A program made the position numbers and the translations under genes. A DNA stretch of 64,000 nucleotides from positions 186,001 to 250,000 of the forward strand of contig NJPS01000061.1 of the NCBI GenBank assembly GCA_002946415.1. Reading direction: 5' to 3'. Below are positions 22,837 to 32,785 of this stretch, piece after piece. Position 1 is the stretch's first letter. Every line of letters starts with the position of its first letter. The notes under the pieces were generated by a model. The model saw nothing but the letters and a program-made list of their open reading frames with translations, was not told the origin of the DNA and made no database searches. The stretch is from Rutstroemia sp. NJR-2017a BVV2. Its lineage: Eukaryota; Ascomycota; Leotiomycetes; Helotiales; Rutstroemiaceae.

Positions 22837-23260
22837 TTTTCCCCAATTCGATCACATTTGGTAAATTGGAAAAGCTCTTTCGGTCTTGCTCTTAGGTTGT
22901 AAGCTGATTATTTGGTTACCCGGACCCGGATATGTACGGATTTACAGTTGTATATTGGTGGTGAGGGGTTGATGGGATGTAGCAAAATTTCCTCAACGGG
23001 AATACTGACGACGTGAAGGAGAGCCCCAGTTCACCAGTATTCCACACAGTACCCATGTAGAACAGTGCTTCAAAGGTGCTCTACAAATGACAAACACATC
23101 TTCTTAATTCCATATCAACACCCTTTACGAGAGATAAATCCTCCCAAAATCGCGCCTGACAACTCCTACAGGTCAAGAGCGCATTTGCGAAGTTAAATGC
23201 AGATAATGTAGACACCAGTACAAATTAACTTCGTGTCCAGCAGTAAACCCTTCAGGTAAT

Positions 23261-23268
23261 CGTGCTCA
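23261..23268 (+). promoter_or_regulatory. Third candidate copper response element, CGTGCTCA (1 mismatch)
   Basis: One mismatch from TGTGCTCA, 172 bp before the copper transporter start codon and oriented towards it. Confidence 0.35.
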
Positions 23269-23439
23269 TAAATACCTAAATGGATGGTAAACCCGGCAGT
23301 CTGGGATTGCGCATATTTGAGCATTATGTTTTCAGAAGGCTCAGAAAAATGATCTGCTTCGCAGGACTTACTCCTCCATATAACGTCGCATGTTTGCGAT
23401 TCAAACGATCTCAAGAAACGTAAGCGCTCAAGAGTTAAC

Positions 23440-24089
23440 ATGGAGATGCCCGCAGCGCCTTCGAATGCATCTGGAAGCGATAACACAATGTCGATGTCCA
23501 TGTCTATGGATATGTCTAGCAATTCATGCAAACTCTCCGTATGAGCCTCATCCGCTTCATAACTGGAACAGAACTGACAAATTCAGATGCTCTTGAATTG
23601 GTCCACAATAGATACATGCTATCTGACCTCATCGTTTCACGTCCATTCGACCTTCCAGTTCGTCCTCGTTTGTCTTCTCTGTTTTCTACTCCCTATCGCT
23701 CTCGAGCTGCTTCGCCGATACCAGCGAAACTATGATAGGTATCTACGAGCCAAACATCGGTTGAGAAGACAGAATGACGAGGTTTCGGACGGAAGCGAGG
23801 AGAAACTGCTCCGAGGACAAAGTCTCAAATCCACAACATGGACCCAGAGTGTCGTCTTCGAGCAGGCCCTAAGGGGATTGCTACATATGGCGCAATTTGG
23901 AATCAGCTATTGCATAATGATGATGTGGATGTATAGCAATGGTGAGTGGATAGACATGCAGCCCAGTCGAAGAGGAGTATCATTGATCGAATTCTAGGTT
24001 ATATCCTCATCGCTGTATTGTTAGGGGCTTTGTGCGGGTTCGGTATGCTCACCAAAGATCTCTTGGACTTTCCAATTGCAGAAATGTAA
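23440..24089 (+). CDS. ctr: High-affinity copper transporter, Ctr family
   Basis: Imports Cu(I) across the plasma membrane (or vacuolar membrane, if Ctr2-like) as a trimer. Exons 23440-23538, 23587-23941 and 23998-24089 (introns 48 and 56 nt) give 181 residues. The N-terminus is Met-rich (MSMSMSMDM at about 17-25), the copper-gathering motif. TM1 is about 57-73, TM2 about 131-148 with the copper-selective MxxxM (M144, M148 in MMMWM), and TM3 carries GxxxG (G161-A-L-C-G165). LLNWSTIDTC before TM1 is the family signature. A basic cytosolic loop links TM1 and TM2. The C-terminal end could lose 39 nt by an alternative short intron without changing the stop codon. It pairs head-to-head with the copper-fist gene. 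Ctr subtype is not determined. Confidence 0.93.
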
Positions 24090-24529
24090 GCTCCCCGATC
24101 CACCCGAGAAACCGGTACTGATTCCGATGCCAGTGATCTAAATGAGAGGGACAAGGGTTGCTGCTGAAGTGACTAGCAAATATATTGCTGTGGTGAGTCT
24201 CCAGAGCGAGGTGGACAAGGATGCAAATCAAGTACCATTGGAAAGAACTTCCAGTGAGCGTTTAATGAATGTAACCATTTCAATATACATAACCATTCAT
24301 TAATATCCCAAACTCTTTCATGTAATTCATCATTCACTGCTCGAACACTTCGAGCAATGTGGATATACGTATTCGTTCTTCACGAGAAGTATCGCCCAGG
24401 TGAAAAAATCCTTCATAGCAATGTTGCACCACCCAGTACATGCCGTGAATTTATTTCACTTTAACCCAATGACGCTAAATTCAAATGTGTTGTAAGGGAA
24501 TGACTATGAAAGTGGTAGTCTCGGTTCAT
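24090..24529. other. Convergent spacer between copper transporter and Tma46 gene
   Basis: AT-rich 3' regions of two convergent genes; nothing else seen. Confidence 0.5.
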
Positions 24530-25649
24530 TCAGGAGGCCTCCCCCTCCTCGGTAACCACTTCGGCAGGCTCAGTTGTTGCCACTGTTCCTCCACCATACA
24601 ACTTTTCCAGTCGCTCGGCTTCTTTCCTATCGCGGGCGGCCTCTGTTTCTTGTCTCAATTTCTCCATATTCCAAGCGTCGCCATCGTCGTCATTATCGTC
24701 ATCCTCATCCTCATCTCCACTAGCTTCCCAGTCGCCCTTCTCAAACATAGCACGTCCAGTAGCTTCCTTAGCAAGGCGTGCGGCCTCTTCACCTGCTTTC
24801 TTATCCATACGTTCAGATTTCCATTTCGCGAACGTCTCTGGAGTAACAGGTGTCAAAGTGCCAGTAAGTTTGTGTCGTTCGGATTCCAGGAAATCCTCTA
24901 ATGTGAGAGTCTTGAGAGGAGACTTATCCATAAGAGCCTTTTCTGCAGCACGCTGTTCTTTTGTTTTGAGGACGAATCTACAAGTGATTAGCGAAATAGA
25001 AAATTGGCAGAGAGAAAGAAATAACATACCCTGGTGGTAATCGATGCTGGTACATGCACTTGTCTCCTCCATTAGGGCAAGTCCAAAACCAGCCATATTT
25101 CCCGTCCTCCACGGCCTCGATAAAGAATTTGCATACTTTGTCCGTGGTTGTCTTCTGGTTTCCTTTCTTCGAAAGAACTACTGATCTTAATTTCTCTTCG
25201 TCCCAATCGTCGGATGTTTCCTCTTTTCGTTTTTCGGCTTCTAGCTCTCTTGGATCTTGGGCGAGATCAATCTTTGTGGTTTTACGTTCAACGTTGAGGT
25301 CGTGGGAGAATTTGCACTTCCTTCCTTTCTCGCAATGGCCCTTCTTATAGAACTGGCATAGTACTGTTTTAGGATCGACTCCGAACGGTACTTTCTGAAC
25401 CTGAACGGGCTTGAATAATTCCATGGCCTCCTTCTTCGCCGCCTCAGCTGCTTCCTTGTCCCTTTTCAGCTGTTCTTTCTCTGCAGCCTTCTTCTTTGCA
25501 TCGGCCGTTCCCGAAATGTTTGCACTCAATTGCTTGATCGTTTTCTGTGCGCTTGCCCCCTTCTTGTTTTTCATGCCAAAGGTCTTGTCCGCCACGGTTG
25601 GAGCCTTCTTGGCCGGCTCATTCGCGCCCTTTCCCTTCTTTGGAGGCAT
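24530..25649 (-). CDS. tma46: CCCH zinc-finger translation factor, Tma46/ZC3H15 (DFRP1) family
   Basis: Cytoplasmic partner of the DRG1/Rbg1 GTPase, associated with translating ribosomes. Exons 25649..25030 and 24977..24530 (52-nt intron) give 355 residues. The first about 90 residues are Lys/Ala-rich and basic. Finger 1 is CQFYKKGHCEKGRKCKFSH (C-x7-C-x5-C-x3-H) at about 110-130. Finger 2 begins CKFF and ends CPNGGDKCMYQH with the long C-x17-C spacing typical of this family. After the fingers comes the conserved LPPGFVLKTKEQ, rebuilt exactly across the intron, and the DFRP region EDFLESERHKL. The tail is acidic (DEDEDDDNDDDGD). All family landmarks are present in order. Start ATG 25649 gives the usual MPPKK beginning. 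Confidence 0.93.
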
Positions 25650-26214
25650 GATGTCGGTCTGTTAATGTTCAAACGAAGGCTCTTAGACGTTGCTTTAACC
25701 AATGATAGAAAACTCGTAAAGGTGCTTCGTGTTGTGCCGCCGTCCGACTGTATAGAAATGACTGTGTTCAGATTTCAGTTCCCTCTCGGTGGCTGACTGA
25801 TTTTCGCCTGCGTTGATTCTGGGCAAGTCAAATCGCAATTACGAAAGGACTGAGACTTGAATTTGGTGGGGTGAAGATTCAGTGGCCGACTTAGCGAAAG
25901 CGCTAGTAAGGATTGGAAGCTTTGGCTTCAAGGCTGCGTCAACTTTGGAGAGATCAAGCTGGCCTTACGAAGCTCATGGAGATCGCGAATCTTCAAGACA
26001 CGAAGATACGCTGAGAATATAACATCAATTAAAGAAGGCGCAACAATTGTAAGTCAAAAGATTTGATATCTTCAGTTTCAATTGATTTGACCCAATTTCT
26101 CACTTTTACTAGACCAATCCTTCTAACCGTCTTCGAAATACCTTACGTGGCCTTCGAAAAGATTATCTCTCCAAAAGCCAAATTCACGATTTCTTCTCAC
26201 AATCGACACCGAAG
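25650..26214. other. Divergent promoter region of tma46 and ost4
   Basis: A 565-bp spacer between two divergently transcribed housekeeping genes. No other feature is recognised. Confidence 0.5.
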
Positions 26215-26385
26215 ATGATTTCAGACGATGAGCTCTACCGCCTTGCTATCTTCCTTGGCTCGGCCGCTATGCTCCTCATCATACTTTACCACATTTTAGA
26301 AGTCAATGCTGTAGAGGAGCCCAAGTCGGACAGCAAGACCGGTTCGATTTCACAGGATAGTAAAGCGAACGTGGTGGTTAGATGA
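26215..26385 (+). CDS. ost4: Ost4 oligosaccharyltransferase microprotein (56 aa)
   Basis: Tiny membrane subunit of the ER oligosaccharyltransferase; in yeast it links Stt3 to Ost3/Ost6 during N-glycosylation. The single uninterrupted frame encodes 56 residues. The start MISDDELYRLAIFLGSAAML and following LIILYH match the Ost4 pattern MISD-x-x-L...AI followed by one transmembrane helix (about residues 9-26). The tail is longer than the 36-residue yeast protein, and polar (EEPKSDSKTGSISQDSK). It is easily missed because of its size. Position opposite tma46 suggests a shared bidirectional promoter. Confidence 0.88.
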   Translation: MISDDELYRLAIFLGSAAMLLIILYHILEVNAVEEPKSDSKTGSISQDSKANVVVR

Positions 26386-27486
26386 GGGGATTGAAGGCTT
26401 GGGGAATGGAAGATCAAGTGCGATTCTATTCTACAAGAAATCTCTGTGGATATATGCAGGGACACGGCAATGGGAGGGCTGTTGTACATTACACTTCTGG
26501 GGATGCTGTTATGGCGTTTAAGGTGTGAAGGGATCAAAAAGAGATGCGGCAGTTGAAAAGCATTGCATGGTCATCTGCAATGGTCATAACAAAAGAAAGC
26601 AAGCAAGTCAGGGTCGGTCCGCGGTCGGTGCTACATCCTATCGTGGTACTATGCAGTGAAATATGCTGTCCTAGACAATATGTATGGAAAGCAAGCACGA
26701 GCAAAACATAGAGACGTATTCAAAAGTCTGAATCTCTGGAAGATCTCACATTCTGCCGTGATGTCGAGGTGTTCCTGTTCATCTGCGAGTCACTCAAGCC
26801 CACTGTGAAACATAACTGTTGTTGTAAATGTCGGCGCGCATACCATATGCATGTGGATACTTGACCATTGCTTGTCGTGAGAGCATAGATTCTTGCCATA
26901 TCGACCAAAGCTCGTCGGCTATGTTTAAAAATGGATCATAAAATATGTAAAGAACGACAGGCTGGCCCTCCACGAGTCCCAAATATAGTTGTGTTATCAC
27001 GTGATATGCACAAAATGAGTCACCAAAAGAAGTCTAGGGCGTTACCCACTCGAACCTTATTTGCGTGTTGAATTAACTCAGCCTCCTCCCTTCTTTATCC
27101 TTTATTCAAACCATCAACACAGAATAAAATCGTCTCCCGACGTGAATCAATCGTCACAACAAAATCTACCGTTATTCATACCTTTACATACATTCTCTCG
27201 GACTGTTTTACTTGTACGAGAGCAGCAATTCAAAGCCTTTCTAATATCGATTGCCACGATTTGTCTCACGAATCAAAACAACAAACGCCAGCGCGTCACC
27301 CAAAGCCTTATAATCTAAGGGAAAATCCCATCACAGCGCATCAGGAACAAAGTCTGCCAGCCTTCTCTTATACACAAACTCCTCGATCGCGATCCTTTTA
27401 TACTCGCTCACTACGTTGTCACTGAACCTAACCTTACCATCCTTTTTCAGCCATCTTCACTTTCAGAAACGCCCCACGTCATCAAA
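26386..27486. other. Intergenic, no supported gene
   Basis: Spacer of 1.1 kb. The last about 400 bp are C/T-rich on the plus strand and probably form the promoter and leader of the mRNA export gene. Confidence 0.5.
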
Positions 27487-29263
27487 ATGTCTGACAAACT
27501 CGATTCATCTCTTGATGAGATTCTTGCTACTCGAAGAGTCGGTAATGCTCGCAATGCCCGCAAAGATCTTCGTCGCAAAGCGCCAGCTGGAGGTGTTAAG
27601 AAGACACAAAAGCCTGTTAAGGGTGCTGTAAAGCCAGGCCCCATTGCTTCTGCGCCCGAGCAGTTGGCAAGCAAGATTCTTATCGAAAACTTGGTATGTG
27701 ACCATCTCGCACCCAGTATTCTGCTTCATTTTTACTAACACTTCTCTTCACAGCCAGGCGATGTCAATGAGCAAATGGTTAAGGTATGTTAACCAATGGG
27801 ATCATGACGATCTTCGATTTTGTCGAAATTTGTATACGCTTTATCCTCGTCTTTGGAAGTTGAAGAGGATTCTGCATATACGGGAGATAAGTGCCGTTAT
27901 GCGGTGAACACCAAACCTGCCTGCTTCCAATACCTCTACGTGCCCATTGCTAGGCGCATTGGTTTTTGGGCCTTCACGTCGTCGCAACATTGCATAAGAC
28001 CAATGATTCTTCTGGTTGCCTGGCAAGCACCTCATGATGAACTTGGCGCAGACGTGTATGGTATCTGAGTAGCGCATCATTCAAACCAAACCTCCTGCGG
28101 ATGTAATGGGCACGATTGAGCATCAGCGAGCACAGTATCAGAGCCAAGACAACACAAAAGTTCAATGCTACGATGTTATCAACGAGCATGTATGCTCTAC
28201 GTCCCGCTGAAGTCATGCAATCTCCATCTACAGGTCTTCTGCGCGATAAGACAGGAGTTTTTGAACCAAAGAAATGCATGGTACTTCACTCGGCAAGCGA
28301 TTTCTAGTAGTGTTGCACTCGGCACACTATTTGGAGATGTATCATGTCCCAATCGCTTCAGCGATGCTGGGTTTTCAATTCGTGTGGTGCATACATGCGC
28401 TTCTTCGTGTTCTTTCCTGTATGAGTACAGTCGATCTCGGAAGCTCCCAACCTCCACTGCTCGCTCGCTGTTGCTCATAAAGATGGTCCCTGAAATAGTT
28501 CGGAGCCTACGAAAATTTTCCTTACGTCAAGAGTCGCCGTCGATCCAGAGACCATGTTTTTGCATGTTATATTTCCGTCACTAACTCAACCTTTTTCGAT
28601 AATAGGAGTACTTCAAAGGAGCTAAGTTAGGCACGAAATCTGTCGAGATCTCGTACGGTCCAAACGGTGTTAGCCGAGGCCGAGCAACTGTCGCTTTCTA
28701 TCGTCCAGCTGATGCTGCCACGGCCATGAAAGCTCTGGATGGTGTCAGCATCGACAAAGGCCCTATATTAAAGGTAAGCCACCGATCATACTATGCCGTG
28801 GCAAGACTTGCGCTAAGTTTGACCAGGTCAATCTTGTTGTAGATGCTAAGTCATTTGTCTCTACTCTTCCGTCTGGTGCCCCAAAGAAACTGAACGATCG
28901 TATCAGGTAAGTGAAGCAATTCTACTTTCTCTGCTGCGAATACGGACTAATATTACAAGCAGTGCACCAAAACCGCAACCAAAATCTGCCGCAATTAACA
29001 ACAACAAAGCCGGCAATGCCAAAGGCAAAGCCCAGCCTAAGAAGAAGGACGGAAAGAAACCTGCTCGTCCTGCCCGACCGGCGAAGAAGACTGCGGAGGA
29101 GCTCGATCTGGAGATGGCAGATTACTGGGAGAGTGGAAATGGAGCTACTGTCGACAACAGCAACAACCAAGCGAACATGGATACCGGGGACCAAGCTGCA
29201 AACGCAGCAGCTCAGCCCGCCGCTAACGGTGATGCAAACATGGACGATGAGATCTTGGTATGA
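27487..29263 (+). CDS. mlo3: mRNA export adaptor, ALY/REF family (Yra1/Mlo3)
   Basis: RNA-binding adaptor that hands mRNA to the Mex67 export receptor as part of TREX. Exons 27487-27693, 27754-27783, 28606-28773, 28827-28906 and 28963-29263 give 261 residues. The N-terminus MSDKLDSSLDEILATRR is the REF-N/UAP56-binding box. A central RRM runs about 65-155: ILIENLPGDVNEQMVKEYF, SRGRATVAFY (RNP1-like), GPILKVNLVV. The C-terminus has a basic Lys/Pro stretch and ends with a second helper box, ELDLEMADYW...MDDEILV. Exon 2 is only 30 nt and is followed by an 822-nt intron; the others are 53-60 nt. Reading into that intron meets a stop after two codons, so retention would remove most of the RRM. Yeast YRA1 also has one very long, regulatory intron. 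Confidence 0.93.
27784..28605 (+). other. 822-nt intron of the Yra1/Mlo3 gene
   Basis: Donor GTATGT, branch-like CACTAACTC about 25 nt before acceptor AATAG. It is more than ten times longer than most introns in the window. No conserved coding frame and no convincing snoRNA are seen inside; a lone ATGATGA at about 28032 lacks the flanking stem and spacing of a C/D RNA. Confidence 0.85.
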
Positions 29264-29890
29264 TGCTTTTTCCCATTATCAGCAACATGCTAATTTAATT
29301 AGTGAACGTCTTCCCAACGCGATGTTCGAAATCGTGACGAGGAACATTAATGAAGTCAACAACTTGACACCTTCCAAATTATTAAGCTTACGGCAACTGT
29401 ATTACTGCAACCTATCGACCCAAATTTCTTTTTTGCAATGACCGGCAGGGGATTTTTCTTACACTATGATTGGGCATGGACATAGGGGAATGACATTTGA
29501 GTTTCAGCGTATTAGGGGTTTACGATGATAAATTGATCACTCATCCTTTAAATTGTATTTGAGCACTAGCATTTTGCGGATAATGCAAAACTTTTGAACG
29601 CATAAATTTGCCTACACTAGGAAACCATTTATGAGGTGGTGCATTGCTTCACTCGCACCGTTGGATCATCGAGTTACCACATGTTCACCAAATATACGGC
29701 GCTCCAAATATGAAATCATGATATATCTAGTCCAAAATCAAACTCCTACCTCAATGTATCCCCTATCATATCTATTTTAACATCTCGTTCGAAGCGAAAA
29801 CCGACGCCGCAGCTCGCTACACCAATGATACTTCACTTCTATTCTAAGACCCCAACCCGGAAGTCGCTCACCCGTTCAGAAATTTCTCAG
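29264..29890. other. Convergent intergenic spacer
   Basis: AT-rich 3' flanks of the mRNA export gene and the MFS permease; nothing else seen. Confidence 0.5.
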
Positions 29891-32051
29891 TTAATGTGCA
29901 AATCTAAAGTCCAGCCGCTTATTGCCTTCGTCTTTGGTGTTGGAGATGTAGTGGAGTTTTTCTTCGTCGCTCATGGCGTTCCAGAGGGCTGCTTTGTAGG
30001 CATTGCGCTTTATGTAGTAGATTTTGGTGAAGATGTATAGGATGATGTTTAGGAAGACGAGGAGGAGGAGGGTGCGGTTTCCTGGGGGGAGGGAAGGGGT
30101 TAGATGTTGGTTGGATGGTATTAGGAGGGGGATGGAGGGGGATGGAGGGGAATGTAGGTAGAAGGAGGAATACTGATAGTGGAAAAGACTTGGTGACGGA
30201 TGGGCTAGTCGTAGACGGGTTGGGCAAGGAGAGTGCTTACCATTCTTGTAACGTGGCGCATCATTGTCTCTGTAAATATTGGCGGCTATGATGCCGGATG
30301 TTTGGGTGGACATATTGTACAGTGCTGCAGACACAGTGCGGGAACGAACGGTGTTGGAATTTCGGGAGTTCCAGTTTACTTGCAGGGGATGAGCTACATT
30401 TGGGTTAACGTTCAGTGTTATTCAGATGAGGCCATCGTTACATACCGTTGGGGTAAGAGAGAAGCATGGTGAGAATGAGCCAGGCCAACCAGCGATTTAT
30501 CGAGTTAATGTCAACGATGTTGATGAATATTATGAAAGGTAAAGCCCATAGCTGACCGGTGAGTGCCGTAAGTGTGAGTTCACCAAATACTTCCGAGGCG
30601 TAGGTAAGACCGAGCATGGTCACTATGTGTCCGATTTGACTAGGAATGACAAGCAAATTCGAATTGAACGTGCCAAAGCCCATGCCCTTCAAGGTAAGCG
30701 TTAGATAATTCTGCGGCGTAGCCATAGGTGTCTGAAATGTGAGTCCGAGGATATACATAGGCCATAGATCGTAGTCGAGGAAAGATTGGATGAGGAGTTT
30801 CAAGGTGAGAGGCTCGCGGTTATGCATGGATGATTTGGACGGATCGTCGCGGAGGACTCGGTTAGTGAGGATGAGCTCTTCTCGTACTGTGAACCAGCCG
30901 TCCCGACCGCGGAAAAATGAGGCTGTGGATGTGGGTGATGATGGCATGAGAACTGCAGCGAGGAGACCAACGACGAGTGTGAGCATGCCTTCGATTAGGA
31001 AGAGCCAACGCCAGCCGGCTTGGCTACGTGCTCCTTGGAGATGAAGTATACCAAAGGCGAGAAATCCCCCACATACATCAGCCATGGCTGAGGCGGTCCA
31101 GAAGAAACCGAGACGAAGGGATAGCTCATGATGTTTGTAGAAATAGGAGAGGTATAGAATGATCTGTATATCTATACTCAATGGACTGTCAATATCACGC
31201 ACAGTGGAATTGACATACCTCAGGAATAAACCCTCCTTGAAGCATACCCAGCAGTGCACGGGTGATGAGAAAAGAGGTCCTCCCTTGTAGGAAGAACTGC
31301 CCTGATCCAATAACTGACCATACGACCATTTGGGTAGGAATCCAAATGTCAGGGCCGATCCATTTTGCTATCAGTTGAGAAGGCAGCTCGGCGCATAGAA
31401 AGGCCAATTTGAAGGCTGTATTTCCGAGGTTGTAATCTTGTCATTTCAAATCAGTCCTCGAACAATCACGTTTCATTGGATTCGAATACCATTTGGTGTC
31501 ATTCCCAAGTCTTCCAAGAAGTTATCTGTCAATGCTTGCGAAATATTACTCCTATCCAGCTCCAGTGCCATGAAGGCGATGGCAGCAAAAAGCATGATGC
31601 GAATATCAACTTTTCGCACCAGGGCATGTTCTTCCCGCCATGTCCAGCGTACTTTGGGATCAAATCGGTGGTAGTTTTCCCATTCTTCAGGAGGTGCATA
31701 ATCTTCTGCGGTTTTTGGATCATCAAATACGGATGGTTGTGTTGCAATGGCATCTGCATTATACCGGACTTGTGATCGCTGCCACCAAAATCGTTTCTCA
31801 GATGTTGGGACCCCTAAAGCTAGGGGGTCTTCTGATAGCAACAACGCCGTATCTTCAACATCGTCGTCTTTATCCCCGTCTAGTTCTGGTGCGTATTCAT
31901 CGATCCCGTGCTCCAATCCAGCGGCATTCAATTTTGGAGAGGTGTCTGGCTCGTCAAGTGGTTGATATTGTGCACCCCTAGCGGTGCTTCTGCCAACTGG
32001 TTGCATTGGAAACGAAGCATCTGGGCCGACATCTTTCCTGAGGATGCGCAT
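29891..32051 (-). CDS. MFS permease, Dal5-type anion:cation symporter family
   Basis: Twelve-helix plasma-membrane importer of organic anions or related small solutes. Exons 32051..31490, 31436..31219, 31163..30446, 30393..30241 and 30081..29891 (introns 53, 55, 52, 159 nt) give 613 residues. A polar cytosolic N-terminus of about 150 residues precedes the first helix ([20 protein letters not shown], with the family's D-R-x-N motif). [10 protein letters not shown] follows helix 5, and [10 protein letters not shown] with MHNREPL lies in the central loop. [20 protein letters not shown] marks the last helices. The DDPSK and MHNR loop features recall members moving sulfonates/sulfur compounds (Soa1-like), but this is inference; allantoate, nicotinate and vitamin carriers belong to the same family. 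Intron 4 carries GGGGGATGGA-type repeats. Confidence 0.9.
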
Positions 32052-32785
32052 TGAATCATATTTATTTGAAGTCGGCTAGCTGGTCTTTCGAATAGTGGAT
32101 CAGGAGTAGAGAATTGGACGTAGTGATTATGCGAATGACGTTGGACGATCAAGGCGCAAAGTTACAAAGGGGGATTGGAAGGGTGCGCGTACAGGAAACG
32201 CGGCGAACTGGGGCATGAAGGAAGGATCCTGGTTACACGGGGTCCTCGCGAAGATCTTAGTTGTAGATGTTTACGTGATTGTTAATTGGACAGATGTTGG
32301 GCTTTGTGGGTTAGAAGGGAGACAGCTCCGGACTTTGCTCATAGAAGATTGATAAGGAGTATCGACTTGAGTGGTGTTCATATATCTGTAGCGCCCTGTG
32401 CAGGCGCCCTCTTGGGCTAATTCGTTCTAGACGATCTATCAAAGGGGTAAAGGTTCGCGTGCTGGAGACAGCTCTGAGTAACGACGCAACATAGACTGTC
32501 CATCCTCACAACTTTTTGTAGATTACACTCGAATATCAACCAGTTTGACTATAATGAAGATATATTCCGTGAATTCCAGTTACCGTTGCGTATGATATGC
32601 TACGCAGGAGCTCTCACGGAGTTTGTAACTCATGATACGCCGACGTCCGTGCGTCATGACCAGCTAGGTCCATGAGCTTAAACCCAGCAGCCTTGTTGTG
32701 TCTTCCATCCCGTCGTTGTGGAGCTATCAACAAGTTATAGTATCTCCATTCATAGGTAAAGCTATGAACGTGAGGAATTGATAGC
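32052..32785. other. Divergent promoter region of the MFS permease and vps11
   Basis: A 734-bp spacer with no recognised site or gene. Confidence 0.5.

Larger units (their letters stand above)
22509..23439. other. Divergent promoter region of the copper gene pair
   Basis: Shared 931-bp spacer between the copper-fist gene (leftward) and the Ctr transporter gene (rightward). It contains three copies or near-copies of TGTGCTCA, listed separately. No convincing gene lies inside; a minus-strand frame at 23193-23531 overlaps the transporter's first exon and has no domain. Confidence 0.6.

Noticed and set aside
24041..24079. 39-nt intron at the end of the copper transporter
   Set aside because: Possible GT...AG borders, but very short. 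Both readings end at the same stop, so the simpler unspliced end was kept.
28030..28075. Possible C/D-box snoRNA (ATGATGA ... CTGA) in the long Yra1 intron
   Set aside because: The boxes are only about 25-30 nt apart and no terminal stem pairs the flanks, so it is not supported.
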